Of a stretch of 64,000 nt of DNA, positions 50,977 through 59,598 are shown piece by piece. Every line of letters begins with the position of its first letter. Within the stretch, counting starts at the first letter, position 1. The notes beneath the pieces are model-generated. The model had not been told where the DNA came from and did not search any database. It saw only the letters and a program-made list of their open reading frames with translations. A program made the position numbers and the translations under genes. The stretch is from Yoonia sp. GPGPB17 (lineage in GTDB: Bacteria > Pseudomonadota > Alphaproteobacteria > Rhodobacterales > Rhodobacteraceae), in NCBI RefSeq assembly GCF_037892195.1, contig NZ_JATACI010000003.1, forward strand, positions 62,001-126,000. Reading direction: 5' to 3'.

Positions 50977-51515
50977 AGCCCTGCCTCCCGGAAATCGGCC
51001 ATCACAGGAAGAGGCCAGCCGCGCCCGATCAACTGATCTTTGGAAATAAGACCAATCACACTGTAGCGACTGTCGAGACTATCTGGTGAAGTGCCAAAAA
51101 CAGCGTAGTGGCCATCTGGTATGACGCCGGGCGCAATCCTGGCAGCAACCGGCTGACCGTCCTTAATCCAAAGCGGGTAACAATGATCGTTGACGCACGG
51201 ACTACCATCGGCATCTATCGTGATTTCATCGCCTGGCAGCCCGCCAATCCGCTTCACAAACTGAAACTCACCAAATCGATCCTGAAGGATTTCCGGCATC
51301 TCAGCAGCAATAACAGTGCCATGGCGAAGCAGAATTGGATGTTCAAACACAACAAAAGCAGGTTCTTCCAGCGACTGTGACGCATTCATGATGAGATTGA
51401 ACTGATCCACCACAAAGATGCAGCCAACGCCAAAAATGATGGTCCCGTATCCAAATGCGCGGCGTGCGCGGGAAGGCTTACGTTTGGTTGATTTGGTCTC
51501 AGAACTGTCAGTCAT
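50973..51515 (-). CDS. S26-family signal peptidase of the conjugation operon
   Basis: 180 residues with one N-terminal membrane segment (FGYGTIIFGVGCIFVVDQF). The S26 motifs are seen: a Ser-containing segment NASQSLEEPAFVVF, RHGTVIAAE, the Lys box FVKRIGGLPGDEITID and FGTSPDSLDSRYSVIG. Related TraF/TrhF peptidases process conjugative pilin. The nucleophile region differs from the usual (N)xTxSLP, so the exact Ser should be checked. It probably matures the TraA pilin encoded at the head of the operon. Confidence 0.85.
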   Translation of the reverse strand: MTDSSETKSTKRKPSRARRAFGYGTIIFGVGCIFVVDQFNLIMNASQSLEEPAFVVFEHPILLRHGTVIAAEMPEILQDRFGEFQFVKRIGGLPGDEITIDADGSPCVNDHCYPLWIKDGQPVAARIAPGVIPDGHYAVFGTSPDSLDSRYSVIGLISKDQLIGRGWPLPVMADFREAGL

Positions 51516-51898
51516 TGTAGAAGCCCCGTTTGTTGAAGAAGGTCAGGGGTGATGTCGCGCACACCGCCAAGAACGGCAGCTGAATTGACGATCATCAAGC
51601 CACGCTCGCTTGCGTATGCTTGGACAATGGGATCCAAGTTGGCGTTCAATACTCTGACACGCGCCTGCAGCTCTTCATCAGATACATCGCGGCCCTGCGC
51701 ATCAACGAAACCACGGATGAGATCAGCTGCATCAATAGAAACGATTTCAGGGCGCCCCAGATTGCCGGTACGATCCAACACCGTCAGGGTGATTGCGACG
51801 TTCACAAGAGCGAAACAGGCGGCCCCGCCCAAAAAGCCGATAAGGTTGGTTATGTTAAATAAGTCAGTCGTACTGACCTTATTTTTGTGGTCAGGCAT
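51512..51898 (-). CDS. TrbI-like inner-membrane protein
   Basis: 128 residues from ATG 51898; longer upstream text overlaps another gene and is ignored. One N-terminal membrane segment (NLIGFLGGAACFALVNVAIT) then a periplasmic domain with VDAQGRDVSDEELQARVRVL and an end LLQQTGLL. Size and layout match F TrbI, which affects pilus retraction. The position before the peptidase and traW supports this. Confidence 0.65.
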   Translation of the reverse strand: MPDHKNKVSTTDLFNITNLIGFLGGAACFALVNVAITLTVLDRTGNLGRPEIVSIDAADLIRGFVDAQGRDVSDEELQARVRVLNANLDPIVQAYASERGLMIVNSAAVLGGVRDITPDLLQQTGLLQ

Positions 51899-52154
51899 CG
51901 GATTTCTCTTCTTCAGAACTCTCGTTATCAACCGGCGGACTAAGAGCAGAGGCACCGGCAACCAGACCAAATGTAAGAGGTACCAACATCATAAAACCTG
52001 ACACCAAAATGTGCTCCTGCATGTAGCCACCGCGCCACGCATCGGGGACCTCAGCCAAAGTCAAGACAAGAAGAATTATGAAAAAGACGAGCGAGCCTAA
52101 AAGATACACAAAGCTCACAGCGGACGGCTCAGTCGATTTTGATTGATCGGTCAT
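51891..52154 (-). CDS. Small two-span membrane protein in the tra operon
   Basis: 87 residues with two membrane segments (VSFVYLLGSLVFFIILLVLT and ILVSGFMMLVPLTFGLVAGA) and an acidic tail. It overlaps genes on both sides. No standard F counterpart recognised. Confidence 0.6.
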   Translation of the reverse strand: MTDQSKSTEPSAVSFVYLLGSLVFFIILLVLTLAEVPDAWRGGYMQEHILVSGFMMLVPLTFGLVAGASALSPPVDNESSEEEKSDA

Positions 52155-52345
52155 TCGATATGCTCCTTAGACGATGAAAAATTCTTATTAGAATGCGCTT
52201 TGGAGCGCCCTGCATCATGGACAAAACCAAACCGACGAAACTCTTTAGAGAGCTTCCGCCAAACCCAGCACAGGCCGTCGAATGTGAACATTGCAATGGT
52301 CGCAACACCGACCATAGCCAGCCAAATAGTGAGTCCATCAAGCAT
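52151..52345 (-). CDS. Small membrane protein in the tra operon
   Basis: 64 residues: one membrane segment (LTIWLAMVGVATIAMFTFDG) followed by a basic tail (WRKLSKEFRRFGFVHDAGRS). It overlaps traC by one base and the next gene by four. No family recognised. Confidence 0.6.
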   Translation of the reverse strand: MLDGLTIWLAMVGVATIAMFTFDGLCWVWRKLSKEFRRFGFVHDAGRSKAHSNKNFSSSKEHIE

Positions 52346-54825
52346 CAGATGACCTCCCCGCTCTCAACAAGCTGTTCGAGGGCGTCACCCATGTTCATGC
52401 CACGCACATTGACCAGGTCATTAAGTTTCTGGACCATGTGTCCTGTGGTCGAGAAAATCGCCAAGGAGTACTTATCGAGGAGAAGTCGACCAAAGAGCCA
52501 GCCTTCCGGGCCGCGAATGCCGCACTCGGAAAACTGGCCTTTGACGGAGGTGAGTGATTTCAAACTATGCGCAATGCCTTCAGGGGCATTCAGCCGCCCG
52601 TCAGCCACAAGCTGATCGATGACCTCTGGTTTCTGCGACAGAAAGATGGTCCAGTCACTGTTTTGAAGACAAACGAGTGCAGCCGGATTTTCATAGTAAT
52701 CCAGCATCGATTGCGTGCCAGTAATCAATGCTCCGGTGTATTTGCGGGCGCGCCGAACCACGCCTTCGAGAAATTTCGCCGTCTCAGCACCAAGCATGTC
52801 CCAAGCTTCATCGATCAGGATGGCGACACGGGTCGAACGATCCGTTTTGAACATGAGTTCTGTGCCGAGGAACATGATGATCTGCAGAACAACGGCTTCG
52901 AGATCCTTCTGAGACTTCAGCTCAGACATCTCGAAAACAGTGAAGGCGCTATCGATCGACACGTTTGAAGGCCCGTCAAACATTTCACCGTATGTCCCGC
53001 CGACCGCGTAACGGCTCAGCTTGGTGATAACGTCAATCAAGCGAGGTTCTTTCTCGACGTTGGATTTTAGGATGCCTAGAACTTCGGTGACGTTGCCATC
53101 GTTGCCGAGCTTGTCCCACACTTCAGCACAGGCCAATTCGATAAACTCTTCCTCAATCCCGGAAACGCGACCTTCGCGCTGCTCACCCAGGTTGGCCATC
53201 GTTGCGATCACGCGAGTGATCAATTCCAGCGCTTCGCCCCGATACTCGATTGAATCCATGTGTTCAGCACTGAGCATTGCGAATGGATTGAGACGAAACT
53301 GACTGCCAGATCCGATACTCAGCCAATCGCCACCAATAATTTCACAAGTAGTCTTGAACGACTGTCCATCATCGATGACCAAAACACGGCCACCACCAGA
53401 GTAGATTGAAGTGACCAGTTCCTGCATGAATACTGACTTACCGGCACCCGACTTACCAACAACCGAAACGTTGTAGTTGCCGGAAGAGCGATAGTTGTCC
53501 CAGTCACACAATTGGCCTTGGCGACCGCACAACAGCAAACCTGTGTACTCTCGCGCACCAACAAATTCACCGTGGATCGGAGCCAATGCGGTGACTGCAG
53601 CACCCTTCCTCTTTTTCACACGAGAGGCTTTCCGCATGTCTTCGATACGTGGGCCACTGGCCTGAAACGGAAGACCTGCGAGAAACACTGGGAGCTGAAG
53701 AAAGTTGTCTTTTTCCAACGTAACGCCGACCATCGAGTAGATTTTGCGCATCTCGGACAAGGCCGCAGTACTGTCATCAACGTCACCGCGCGCGTAGGCT
53801 GAAACGGTCGTTAGTGTCTCAAAGATACGTTCGCCACGTTCGAGCTGACTTTGAAGGCCTTCAAACTCAGCATCTTGCTCCGGCAAATCCGACATCCACT
53901 TCCCGAAGTTAGTCGTTTTTGCGTGTTCAAGTTTCGCACGTTTTTTGACCACCTCAGACATACTCTGACGGTTTGGTTTTGAACGGGCCGTTAGACATGT
54001 CAAAACCGGCCCATGAGGGTTATCATCTGGCCTGTCGGGCGAGCCATTAAACAATGATCCCAGCGCTGCAGCCCACTCGTGCGGGACCATGCGGACCGTC
54101 GCAGAAGAGACGGACAACTCTGGAGAATTGAGGAAAGACATGCCGTCGCTCGCGACGGCCAAGCCAGCACCCGGCAGTTGATAGTTCAGTGGGACATCAT
54201 CGTCATAAACAAGTGGTTCTGCAGACACAGACCCCCGAGTGTGCAGCATCTCTGAAAGGAGCTCCAAAAAAACACTAGGCTGCACGTTCACGCAGAGCTG
54301 GTCGCCACCCATCGCAAGGATGAGGTTGCGGCGGAATTCCTTCAGACCTTTCAGCTGGCTTTGCGACGGATCCCCATCGACCCACCCAGAAATCAAAATG
54401 CGACGCGAATGTGGAACGCACTTCATATGGCCATTCGTTCCAAAGCGAAGGCTGTTGAAGTGACCAATCCGCCGTTCGACCATCTTGCGCATTAGTGGGG
54501 TTTGAATGTGGCGCTGGCTGGACCATCTGGTAAGATTCGGCATGAGATTTGGTGATGCCCAGGAAATGAATTGAACTGTTCCATCGGGTGGGCAGTAGCT
54601 GGAAATGGCTGTTTGAAGTGTCCGAAACACGTCGGCACCAATGACCGGTGGCGTCTCAAGAAGAAAGCCGACAGTCCCATCGTTGTGGAACAAATTGTCC
54701 TCTGGATCGTACACACGGTAGGACAGGAGATCAGAAAAAACATGGTCAACAAAAGACTGCCGATCTTCCATGGTGAATGGGGCATCATCGAACAGTGACG
54801 ACATAAAGTTGGCAAACCCTCCCAT
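52345..54825 (-). CDS. traC: TraC, T4SS ATPase (VirB4-type)
   Basis: 826 residues, the usual TraC length. Walker A VVGKSGAGKSVFMQEL near residue 455, Walker B VAILIDEAWDML near residue 670, and the C-terminal SQKPEVIDQLVADGRL region are typical of VirB4/TraC, which powers pilus assembly from the cytoplasmic face. The N-terminal part (YRVYDPEDNLFHNDGTVGFL) matches the family's TraC_F domain. The ATG overlaps the traV stop. Confidence 0.95.
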   Translation of the reverse strand: MGGFANFMSSLFDDAPFTMEDRQSFVDHVFSDLLSYRVYDPEDNLFHNDGTVGFLLETPPVIGADVFRTLQTAISSYCPPDGTVQFISWASPNLMPNLTRWSSQRHIQTPLMRKMVERRIGHFNSLRFGTNGHMKCVPHSRRILISGWVDGDPSQSQLKGLKEFRRNLILAMGGDQLCVNVQPSVFLELLSEMLHTRGSVSAEPLVYDDDVPLNYQLPGAGLAVASDGMSFLNSPELSVSSATVRMVPHEWAAALGSLFNGSPDRPDDNPHGPVLTCLTARSKPNRQSMSEVVKKRAKLEHAKTTNFGKWMSDLPEQDAEFEGLQSQLERGERIFETLTTVSAYARGDVDDSTAALSEMRKIYSMVGVTLEKDNFLQLPVFLAGLPFQASGPRIEDMRKASRVKKRKGAAVTALAPIHGEFVGAREYTGLLLCGRQGQLCDWDNYRSSGNYNVSVVGKSGAGKSVFMQELVTSIYSGGGRVLVIDDGQSFKTTCEIIGGDWLSIGSGSQFRLNPFAMLSAEHMDSIEYRGEALELITRVIATMANLGEQREGRVSGIEEEFIELACAEVWDKLGNDGNVTEVLGILKSNVEKEPRLIDVITKLSRYAVGGTYGEMFDGPSNVSIDSAFTVFEMSELKSQKDLEAVVLQIIMFLGTELMFKTDRSTRVAILIDEAWDMLGAETAKFLEGVVRRARKYTGALITGTQSMLDYYENPAALVCLQNSDWTIFLSQKPEVIDQLVADGRLNAPEGIAHSLKSLTSVKGQFSECGIRGPEGWLFGRLLLDKYSLAIFSTTGHMVQKLNDLVNVRGMNMGDALEQLVESGEVI

Positions 54826-55224
54826 TATCTTGCTCCCCAGCGCGCTTCACGGACAACAAAATGGGCGTATGTACCTTCATGAAGGATTTCGGCTTCGTCG
54901 AGATATGGAGGCAACCATAAACGGCCCGTCTTTTCCGGGATTCTATACTGCGCCGACTGATAAGCAGCCCCGCCCGCGGGAACACCAGATACAGCAGACC
55001 CAGGCTTGCCACCGGTCAGGATCGGTTGCGTCAACTGGTCGTTTTGACTGTCTTGCTGGTTTTCAGAAACGGTTGCGCCGCCGATGACGCCAGATCCATC
55101 AATCTCGGCCATCGTTCTACAAGGCTGTCCCGTCTGTGCACCACACAGGAAATTCTTTTCAGTGCTGCTTTCACCACAGTCTAGCCAAAGCAACGGCGAC
55201 GACAAAAATGAGTTGGCGGTTCAT
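54825..55224 (-). pseudogene. traV: TraV outer-membrane lipoprotein, frameshifted in the signal peptide
   Basis: ATG 55224 (GGAGAAC upstream) gives MNRQLIFVVAVALA and then the frame breaks at AGAC (55179-55182), where three bases are expected; the mature protein continues as CGESSTEKNFLCGAQTGQPC. Dropping one A gives ALASC, a good lipobox, and 132 residues. The Cys pair and the end RLWLPPYLDEAEILHEGTYA are typical of TraV, which forms the outer-membrane core complex with TraB and TraK. As written no signal peptide joins the mature part. Confidence 0.85.
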
Positions 55225-55328
55225 TTTGAGTTCTCCAAATATGAGGGGAGCATGGGGCCACAAAACGGTTCATGCTCCGCGCATGCGCTAACAAACGCGC
55301 ACAAGATCAAGAGGCGGAACCTACTCAA
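55221..55328 (-). CDS. Tiny predicted lipoprotein between traB and traV
   Basis: 35 residues from TTG 55328 (AAGGCG upstream), overlapping the traB stop at one end and the traV ATG (ATGA) at the other. It reads MSRFRLLILCAFVSACAEHE then a short tail with one more Cys. The lipobox FVSAC predicts a lipoprotein with only about 20 mature residues. Double overlap with essential genes makes it very likely real. In F, small genes of unknown role (traP, trbD, trbG) occupy the traB-traV interval. Confidence 0.65.
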   Translation of the reverse strand: MSRFRLLILCAFVSACAEHEPFCGPMLPSYLENSK

Positions 55329-56631
55329 GGTTCACGCCTTCCATGAAGACGAGTTCGACTTGTGTGCCACCGTAGAGCGACACGACGGGCTGATACTGTT
55401 CTGCGCGTTCGATGTAGTACTCACTGAGGCGATTAGCGGCGCCGCTAACACCACCGGCAGCGGAAGACGCACCCGCACTATTGAGCACATCTTCGAATGA
55501 CGTCGCTTCAGCACCAGAAGCAGCATCACCGACACTCTTGATCCCGTCTGCCAAACCACCAAGCGCGCCTGCAATTGCTGCATTGTTGATCAATCGGCCT
55601 TCGCGCGACACAACCAAACCACGCGCACCAGCCTTGCCAGCGCCGCTCATGTAGCCAGCAACATCCCGTTCGAACACCCGACCGCCCGACTGAACACAAG
55701 ACAGCTTCAAAAGCCGGACATAGACACGCTCGGAACTAAGATCACCTCGCGCCGACCCGGTGACAGTGCAACCAGTCAAATCAATCGTGTGGCCCTGAGT
55801 GGAACGTGTCCCAGCTGTGATCGCAGGAGACGTAATCCGGAAAACGACTGGCACAGGTTCAGCCTGACTTGTCACCGATGTCGAAGCATCAACACCAGAC
55901 AAAACGATGGCCGGAGCATACGAACCTGCAGGCAAGTAATTCGACAGATGCGGAGGTACATCCTCCTCTTCTGCAGCACCACCCGAAGACGTCAGTGTGA
56001 ATTGACGTGAAAACGGGATAGGTTCGAAACCAGGTGTGGTCCCTGACGCCGCTGCGCCAGTCCCAGCCTGTCCTTGTATGGGAAATGTGCCACCAGAGTT
56101 ATTGTTTGGTGACGTCTGCGGCCCAAGCGGACCATTTGCAGGGGGACGCACAGCAGCTGGCGACAGAAAATCTGCCACCATATCACTGCCTGGGAGGTTG
56201 AACCCCGTACTTTGAGTAGTGCCTGACGCGGGATTGTGTGCGCCCCCCTGCCCTGCCTCAAGCCGTTGCTGCAGAGCATTGATTGTCTCCTCATATCGCG
56301 AGAGTATTGCGTCGTATTCACTGGCCGTTTGAGCCTTCTCAGCTTCATGATTTTCGACCATTGTTTGGACCGAAGTCTCCAGGTTGACGTACTTGTCGCG
56401 AAGGTCATCAAGTTCTGTGGCCGCATCCTTAATCCAAGACATTTCGGGTGCAGCAGCACGGGTACGATCGGCGATCATTGTCGTTGTCACACCACTTTCT
56501 GACTGCCCAATCGGAAGACCTGGTGTACTGCTATTGAGTGTCTGACTGACGACAAACATCGCACCGAGGCCAACGGCACCACACATGCTAGCGATGATCA
56601 GTTGCTTATTTCTGCGAGACGTATTGCTCAT
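55321..56631 (-). CDS. traB: TraB, T4SS inner-membrane scaffold (VirB10-type)
   Basis: 436 residues from ATG 56631, overlapping the traK stop (ATGA). One N-terminal membrane segment (IIASMCGAVGLGAMFVVSQT), a coiled coil (VNLETSVQTMVENHEAEKAQ), a Pro/Gly/Asn-rich linker through the periplasm, and a C-terminal beta-domain (LPAGSYAPAIVLSGVDAST, then VYVRLLKLSCV). TraB spans from inner to outer membrane and joins the TraK/TraV ring. Confidence 0.94.
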   Translation of the reverse strand: MSNTSRRNKQLIIASMCGAVGLGAMFVVSQTLNSSTPGLPIGQSESGVTTTMIADRTRAAAPEMSWIKDAATELDDLRDKYVNLETSVQTMVENHEAEKAQTASEYDAILSRYEETINALQQRLEAGQGGAHNPASGTTQSTGFNLPGSDMVADFLSPAAVRPPANGPLGPQTSPNNNSGGTFPIQGQAGTGAAASGTTPGFEPIPFSRQFTLTSSGGAAEEEDVPPHLSNYLPAGSYAPAIVLSGVDASTSVTSQAEPVPVVFRITSPAITAGTRSTQGHTIDLTGCTVTGSARGDLSSERVYVRLLKLSCVQSGGRVFERDVAGYMSGAGKAGARGLVVSREGRLINNAAIAGALGGLADGIKSVGDAASGAEATSFEDVLNSAGASSAAGGVSGAANRLSEYYIERAEQYQPVVSLYGGTQVELVFMEGVNLE

Positions 56632-57341
56632 CTTGTGTCCTCCACAACAATCACCCAAACCTTCCCACCTGAAATTACGCGGTCCACGTAGACAGCGAGG
56701 GTACGGCTAGATCGATAAAACTGACGTTCGGCGGGGATCTGACCACTCCGGGCGCTAACGACAGAAATGCGAGCAATCAGGCCTCCAGCCGAATAGGAAG
56801 CAAAGCTGCCAACGCGCTGTCCAGAGGCAGGACGATTGCCAATCCGAGCGGCATATGCTTGACGAGTGAAACTGACCAAATTTGAGGTACGGGAAGAACC
56901 ACTGCCACCTGAGTTAACCGCAAAACCTGATGCATTCGGGGAGGAATTAGCTTGTTGAGACGGGGCAGACGATGACGATACACCGCGCAGGGTCACCAGA
57001 ACGGTGTGGTTTTCCAGATCGGTTTTTGGGTTCATGGTGAAGCCAATCGTATGGCCGGTCTCTGTCACAATGTACCCACTCTCCGAAGTGGGCTGACCAC
57101 CTGCGAACCGCAAAAACACATCGCCAGTGCCTTCATCGTTCACCATCTCAAAGTTGCTCGAACTCTGAAGGATCTTCGAGATACGGTTATCGACAACAGA
57201 AATGCGCGTTGGACCCGTCACAGATACATCGAATGAGATGTTTTGATCTGGTCGCGTTGTTAAACGAACCGTGTCTGCAACCACCGACGATGCGAACAAA
57301 CAAACACAGATCAGAAACGAAATTGGAGAGAAACGGTTCAT
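56628..57341 (-). CDS. traK: TraK, T4SS outer-membrane core protein (VirB9-type)
   Basis: 237 residues with a signal peptide (FLICVCLFASSVVA). Domains: an N-terminal TraK/VirB9 domain (RISVVDNRISKILQSSSNF, GDVFLRFAGGQPTSESGYIV), a Ser/Asn-rich linker, and a C-terminal domain ending in RTLAVYVDRVISGGKVWVIV. TraK secretin-like rings bind TraV and TraB. Overlaps both neighbours. Confidence 0.93.
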   Translation of the reverse strand: MNRFSPISFLICVCLFASSVVADTVRLTTRPDQNISFDVSVTGPTRISVVDNRISKILQSSSNFEMVNDEGTGDVFLRFAGGQPTSESGYIVTETGHTIGFTMNPKTDLENHTVLVTLRGVSSSSAPSQQANSSPNASGFAVNSGGSGSSRTSNLVSFTRQAYAARIGNRPASGQRVGSFASYSAGGLIARISVVSARSGQIPAERQFYRSSRTLAVYVDRVISGGKVWVIVVEDTR

Positions 57342-57892
57342 GACGACGGCTCCTCAACAGTCATTGAGGCCAAGCGTACCGAAGACGCTTCTTCAACGAA
57401 GATCAGGGTGATAACCCGTTCTTCCCGAGTAACGCGCTGGGTTTCGATAAAGGTGGAAAGGTTACCAGTGACCACAATACGCAAACCATCGAGGTCATGA
57501 TCAAGTCGCTGCGGAAAGAAGGTTGTTGAGATGCGGCGTTCACGAATGTCTTCGGCGACGGCATCAAATGCATCCAACAAACGTGGACGGTCACGCACAC
57601 TCGAAAGCCGCTCGACAACACGCCGACCATAAGCCGCAGTCTCAGGTGAGACATTGTAGAAAGCGTAAACAGCATCCAGAGCTAGAGATTCAACATACCG
57701 CGAATCCACAGCGCCAGCTGCAACCATTCCGTCGCTGATGCGCGAAGGAACAAGAACAGTTGTGCGCTGGATTTGGGTGTAAGAACCCACCAGCATGACG
57801 ATAACCACAAGTTCGGCGAGCGATATAATGATGAAAAGGTTGCGCATACCACGCGAAGAACGCAACTGACGTGCTTGTTGATTAGGGCTCAT
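57338..57892 (-). CDS. traE: TraE, T4SS inner-membrane core protein (VirB8-type)
   Basis: 184 residues from ATG 57892 with GGAGGGG upstream. One membrane segment (LFIIISLAELVVIVMLVGSY) and a periplasmic VirB8-like domain with YNVSPETAAYGRRVVERLSS and a C-terminal TREERVITLIFVEEA. It is two bases downstream of traL. Confidence 0.93.
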   Translation of the reverse strand: MSPNQQARQLRSSRGMRNLFIIISLAELVVIVMLVGSYTQIQRTTVLVPSRISDGMVAAGAVDSRYVESLALDAVYAFYNVSPETAAYGRRVVERLSSVRDRPRLLDAFDAVAEDIRERRISTTFFPQRLDHDLDGLRIVVTGNLSTFIETQRVTREERVITLIFVEEASSVRLASMTVEEPSS

Positions 57893-57894
57893 GA

Positions 57895-58191
57895 CTATCC
57901 CCTCCAATGGACCACATCCGATCGCGGGAACGACCGATATGGCGAGATTTCAGGAGGCAAAAACCAATATGCGGCGGCCTTCAGCCGCTCGATCCCACCT
58001 TCCCCTTTCAGACGCCGCCAAAGGCCAAAAAGAATCAGGCCAATCACAATACCAGCGATAAGGTTGCGACCTAAGAACCCGACAAAGCATGGGCCAAGAA
58101 ACATCGCAGCATCGTCAGCAGTGAAGAAAAACAGGCGCCCGGGTACTTCGAGCTTTTGTTCAATCAGAACAATGTTAGAATTATCAGACAT
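57895..58191 (-). CDS. traL: TraL, pilus assembly membrane protein
   Basis: 98 residues: RLFFFTADDAAMFLGPCFVG, then GRNLIAGIVIGLILFGLW and KAAAYWFLPP, the layout of TraL/VirB3-type proteins, which lie in the inner membrane and help pilus assembly. Near the C-terminus YRSFPRSDVVHWRG follows. Second gene of the operon after traA. Confidence 0.9.
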   Translation of the reverse strand: MSDNSNIVLIEQKLEVPGRLFFFTADDAAMFLGPCFVGFLGRNLIAGIVIGLILFGLWRRLKGEGGIERLKAAAYWFLPPEISPYRSFPRSDVVHWRG

Positions 58192-58257
58192 CTTGATCCC
58201 CCATGATCAAAGTTGATGTGGGCCCCGCCGCCAACTGCGGAGCCCACGGACCCAGCT

Positions 58258-58638
58258 TTAGACTGGGCCGACACCGTCAAGGGGGACGGATGGAACCTCG
58301 GCAGCGGCTGTCAACATATCGACAGTCGCTGTCACACCACCGATGCCGTTGATGATTTCAACGCCATAGCCGATCAGGAACGCGATCATCACGCTTGAGA
58401 TGACCCACTTCCAGTTCGATGTGACGGCATAGACGCCGATACCAATGATCAGCGAAACCAGCAGCATCAAAGCACCGAAGTTGCCGCCGAGCATTGTGTT
58501 GAGGTCGCCAAGCATCGTTGTGAACGATGCATCGATGCCTGTACCGGCACCGGCAGCTGATGCAAACGAAGGAGCCAAAACGGCCGCCGTCACAACAGCC
58601 AGACGGCCATAGTTGGATAGGATAAGTTTTTTGAACAT
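58258..58638 (-). CDS. traA: TraA, F-type pilin precursor
   Basis: 126 residues from ATG 58638 with GAGGAAG upstream. A long leader (MFKKLILSNYGRLAVVTAAV ... ASA) is followed by two hydrophobic segments (FGALMLLVSLIIGIGVYAV and KWVISSVMIAFLIGYGVEII) joined by a short TSNWKW loop, the hairpin of F-type pilins. The C-terminal 30 residues after GIGG extend beyond usual pilin length and may be trimmed. It is the first gene of the operon; the leader is probably cut by the S26 peptidase encoded downstream. Confidence 0.88.
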   Translation of the reverse strand: MFKKLILSNYGRLAVVTAAVLAPSFASAAGAGTGIDASFTTMLGDLNTMLGGNFGALMLLVSLIIGIGVYAVTSNWKWVISSVMIAFLIGYGVEIINGIGGVTATVDMLTAAAEVPSVPLDGVGPV

Positions 58639-58713
58639 AGTTTCTTCCTCTGTTGGGGAGAGCAACGCGCCCTCGCCCCAGGGTAGAAACATCGATAGTC
58701 AAGATGCAAGAGA

Positions 58714-58740
58714 AAAAGTGACAAAGATTATTTTTTACAC
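58714..58740. promoter_or_regulatory. Two-part motif upstream of traA, shared with the traD/dsbA-like intergenic region
   Basis: AAAAGTG (58714-58720), 11 bases, TTTTTACAC (58732-58740), then CATTA; identical words and spacing to 33120-33146. It lies 76-102 bases before the traA start, in the gap to the divergent gene at 58845. Likely a regulator site or a shared promoter architecture. Confidence 0.5.
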
Positions 58741-58844
58741 CATTACGTTTTGTACTCATCCGGAAAATAGGTAAAAAATGTGATGACTCCGTTGCTCAGA
58801 TAGGCAACATTGGAAGCCAACAAAAACAGGCGATCCGGGCAAGT

Positions 58845-59570
58845 ATGAAGGCTGAAGCATTGAAGAGCGCAGAACTAGACCAAATACTATCAGTGAATGC
58901 TGTGTTTTGGGATCAAGCTGCCGACCTAGTAGCCGCCGGATATCAGGTCAATGCGTACCTGCGTGAAGGCGCCAAGGGCTATAACGTCACTTTTTCGAAG
59001 AACAACGAAGCAAAGACGCTCGTCGCGATCGATAAGAAATCTACGTCAGCAGTCCCAGCTGAGGTTGAGGGAATTTCACTATTTCAAATAATGGCAACGC
59101 ATAGCGATGTGGACAGCTTTGTGCTTCCCCTGATCCCATTCGGCGAAGAGCCCAAAGAGGCGAAGAAATGCGTAATCAGGATGCAGAGGCCAAACCCAAA
59201 GATCCTCTGGACACTCGAAATCGAAGGCAAATCGTTAAAAGGTGACAGGAACAAACCTTTAAGAATAGGCGCATTCGGAGGAGTGATTGACACAGCTCGT
59301 TTTGCGACAGCAACAACAGCAGAACTCATAATCAGCCCGGCGACGAGACAATACTTCCAGGCGAGGCTTCGAAGGAGCCAATGGGTCAGCGAAGAACTTG
59401 CAAAAAAAGACCTAAATCTAAGGACATGGTGTCTTGAGAAGGGCCATAAGTACCACGCCTTCTATCATGTCCTTCAAAGAGGTGATGACATCCCAGATGT
59501 GAAAAACCAACTAGCGCGGATAGCCAAACGCAAAGTACTAGAAATGTGGCCCAAGATAGATTGGGGATAG
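58845..59570 (+). CDS. Unknown protein divergent from the tra operon
   Basis: 241 residues, soluble. A helical start (ALKSAELDQILSVNAVFWDQ) and strand-rich middle (YNVTFSKNNEAKTLVAIDKK; RIGAFGGVIDTARF) lead to a C-terminal part AELIISPATRQYFQARLRRS, then LNLRTWCLEKGHKYHAFYHV, which could be a helix-turn-helix-like end (LRTWCLEKG recalls Cox/Rep-type 'FSxWLKxKG' helices). A regulator of the tra operon would fit its position, but this is inference. Confidence 0.55.
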   Translation: MKAEALKSAELDQILSVNAVFWDQAADLVAAGYQVNAYLREGAKGYNVTFSKNNEAKTLVAIDKKSTSAVPAEVEGISLFQIMATHSDVDSFVLPLIPFGEEPKEAKKCVIRMQRPNPKILWTLEIEGKSLKGDRNKPLRIGAFGGVIDTARFATATTAELIISPATRQYFQARLRRSQWVSEELAKKDLNLRTWCLEKGHKYHAFYHVLQRGDDIPDVKNQLARIAKRKVLEMWPKIDWG

Positions 59571-59598
59571 CCTGGAAAAGCATGTAAAGTGATCCATC

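Noticed and set aside
54239..54526. Frames inside traC on both strands
   Set aside because: Shadows within a continuous ATPase gene.
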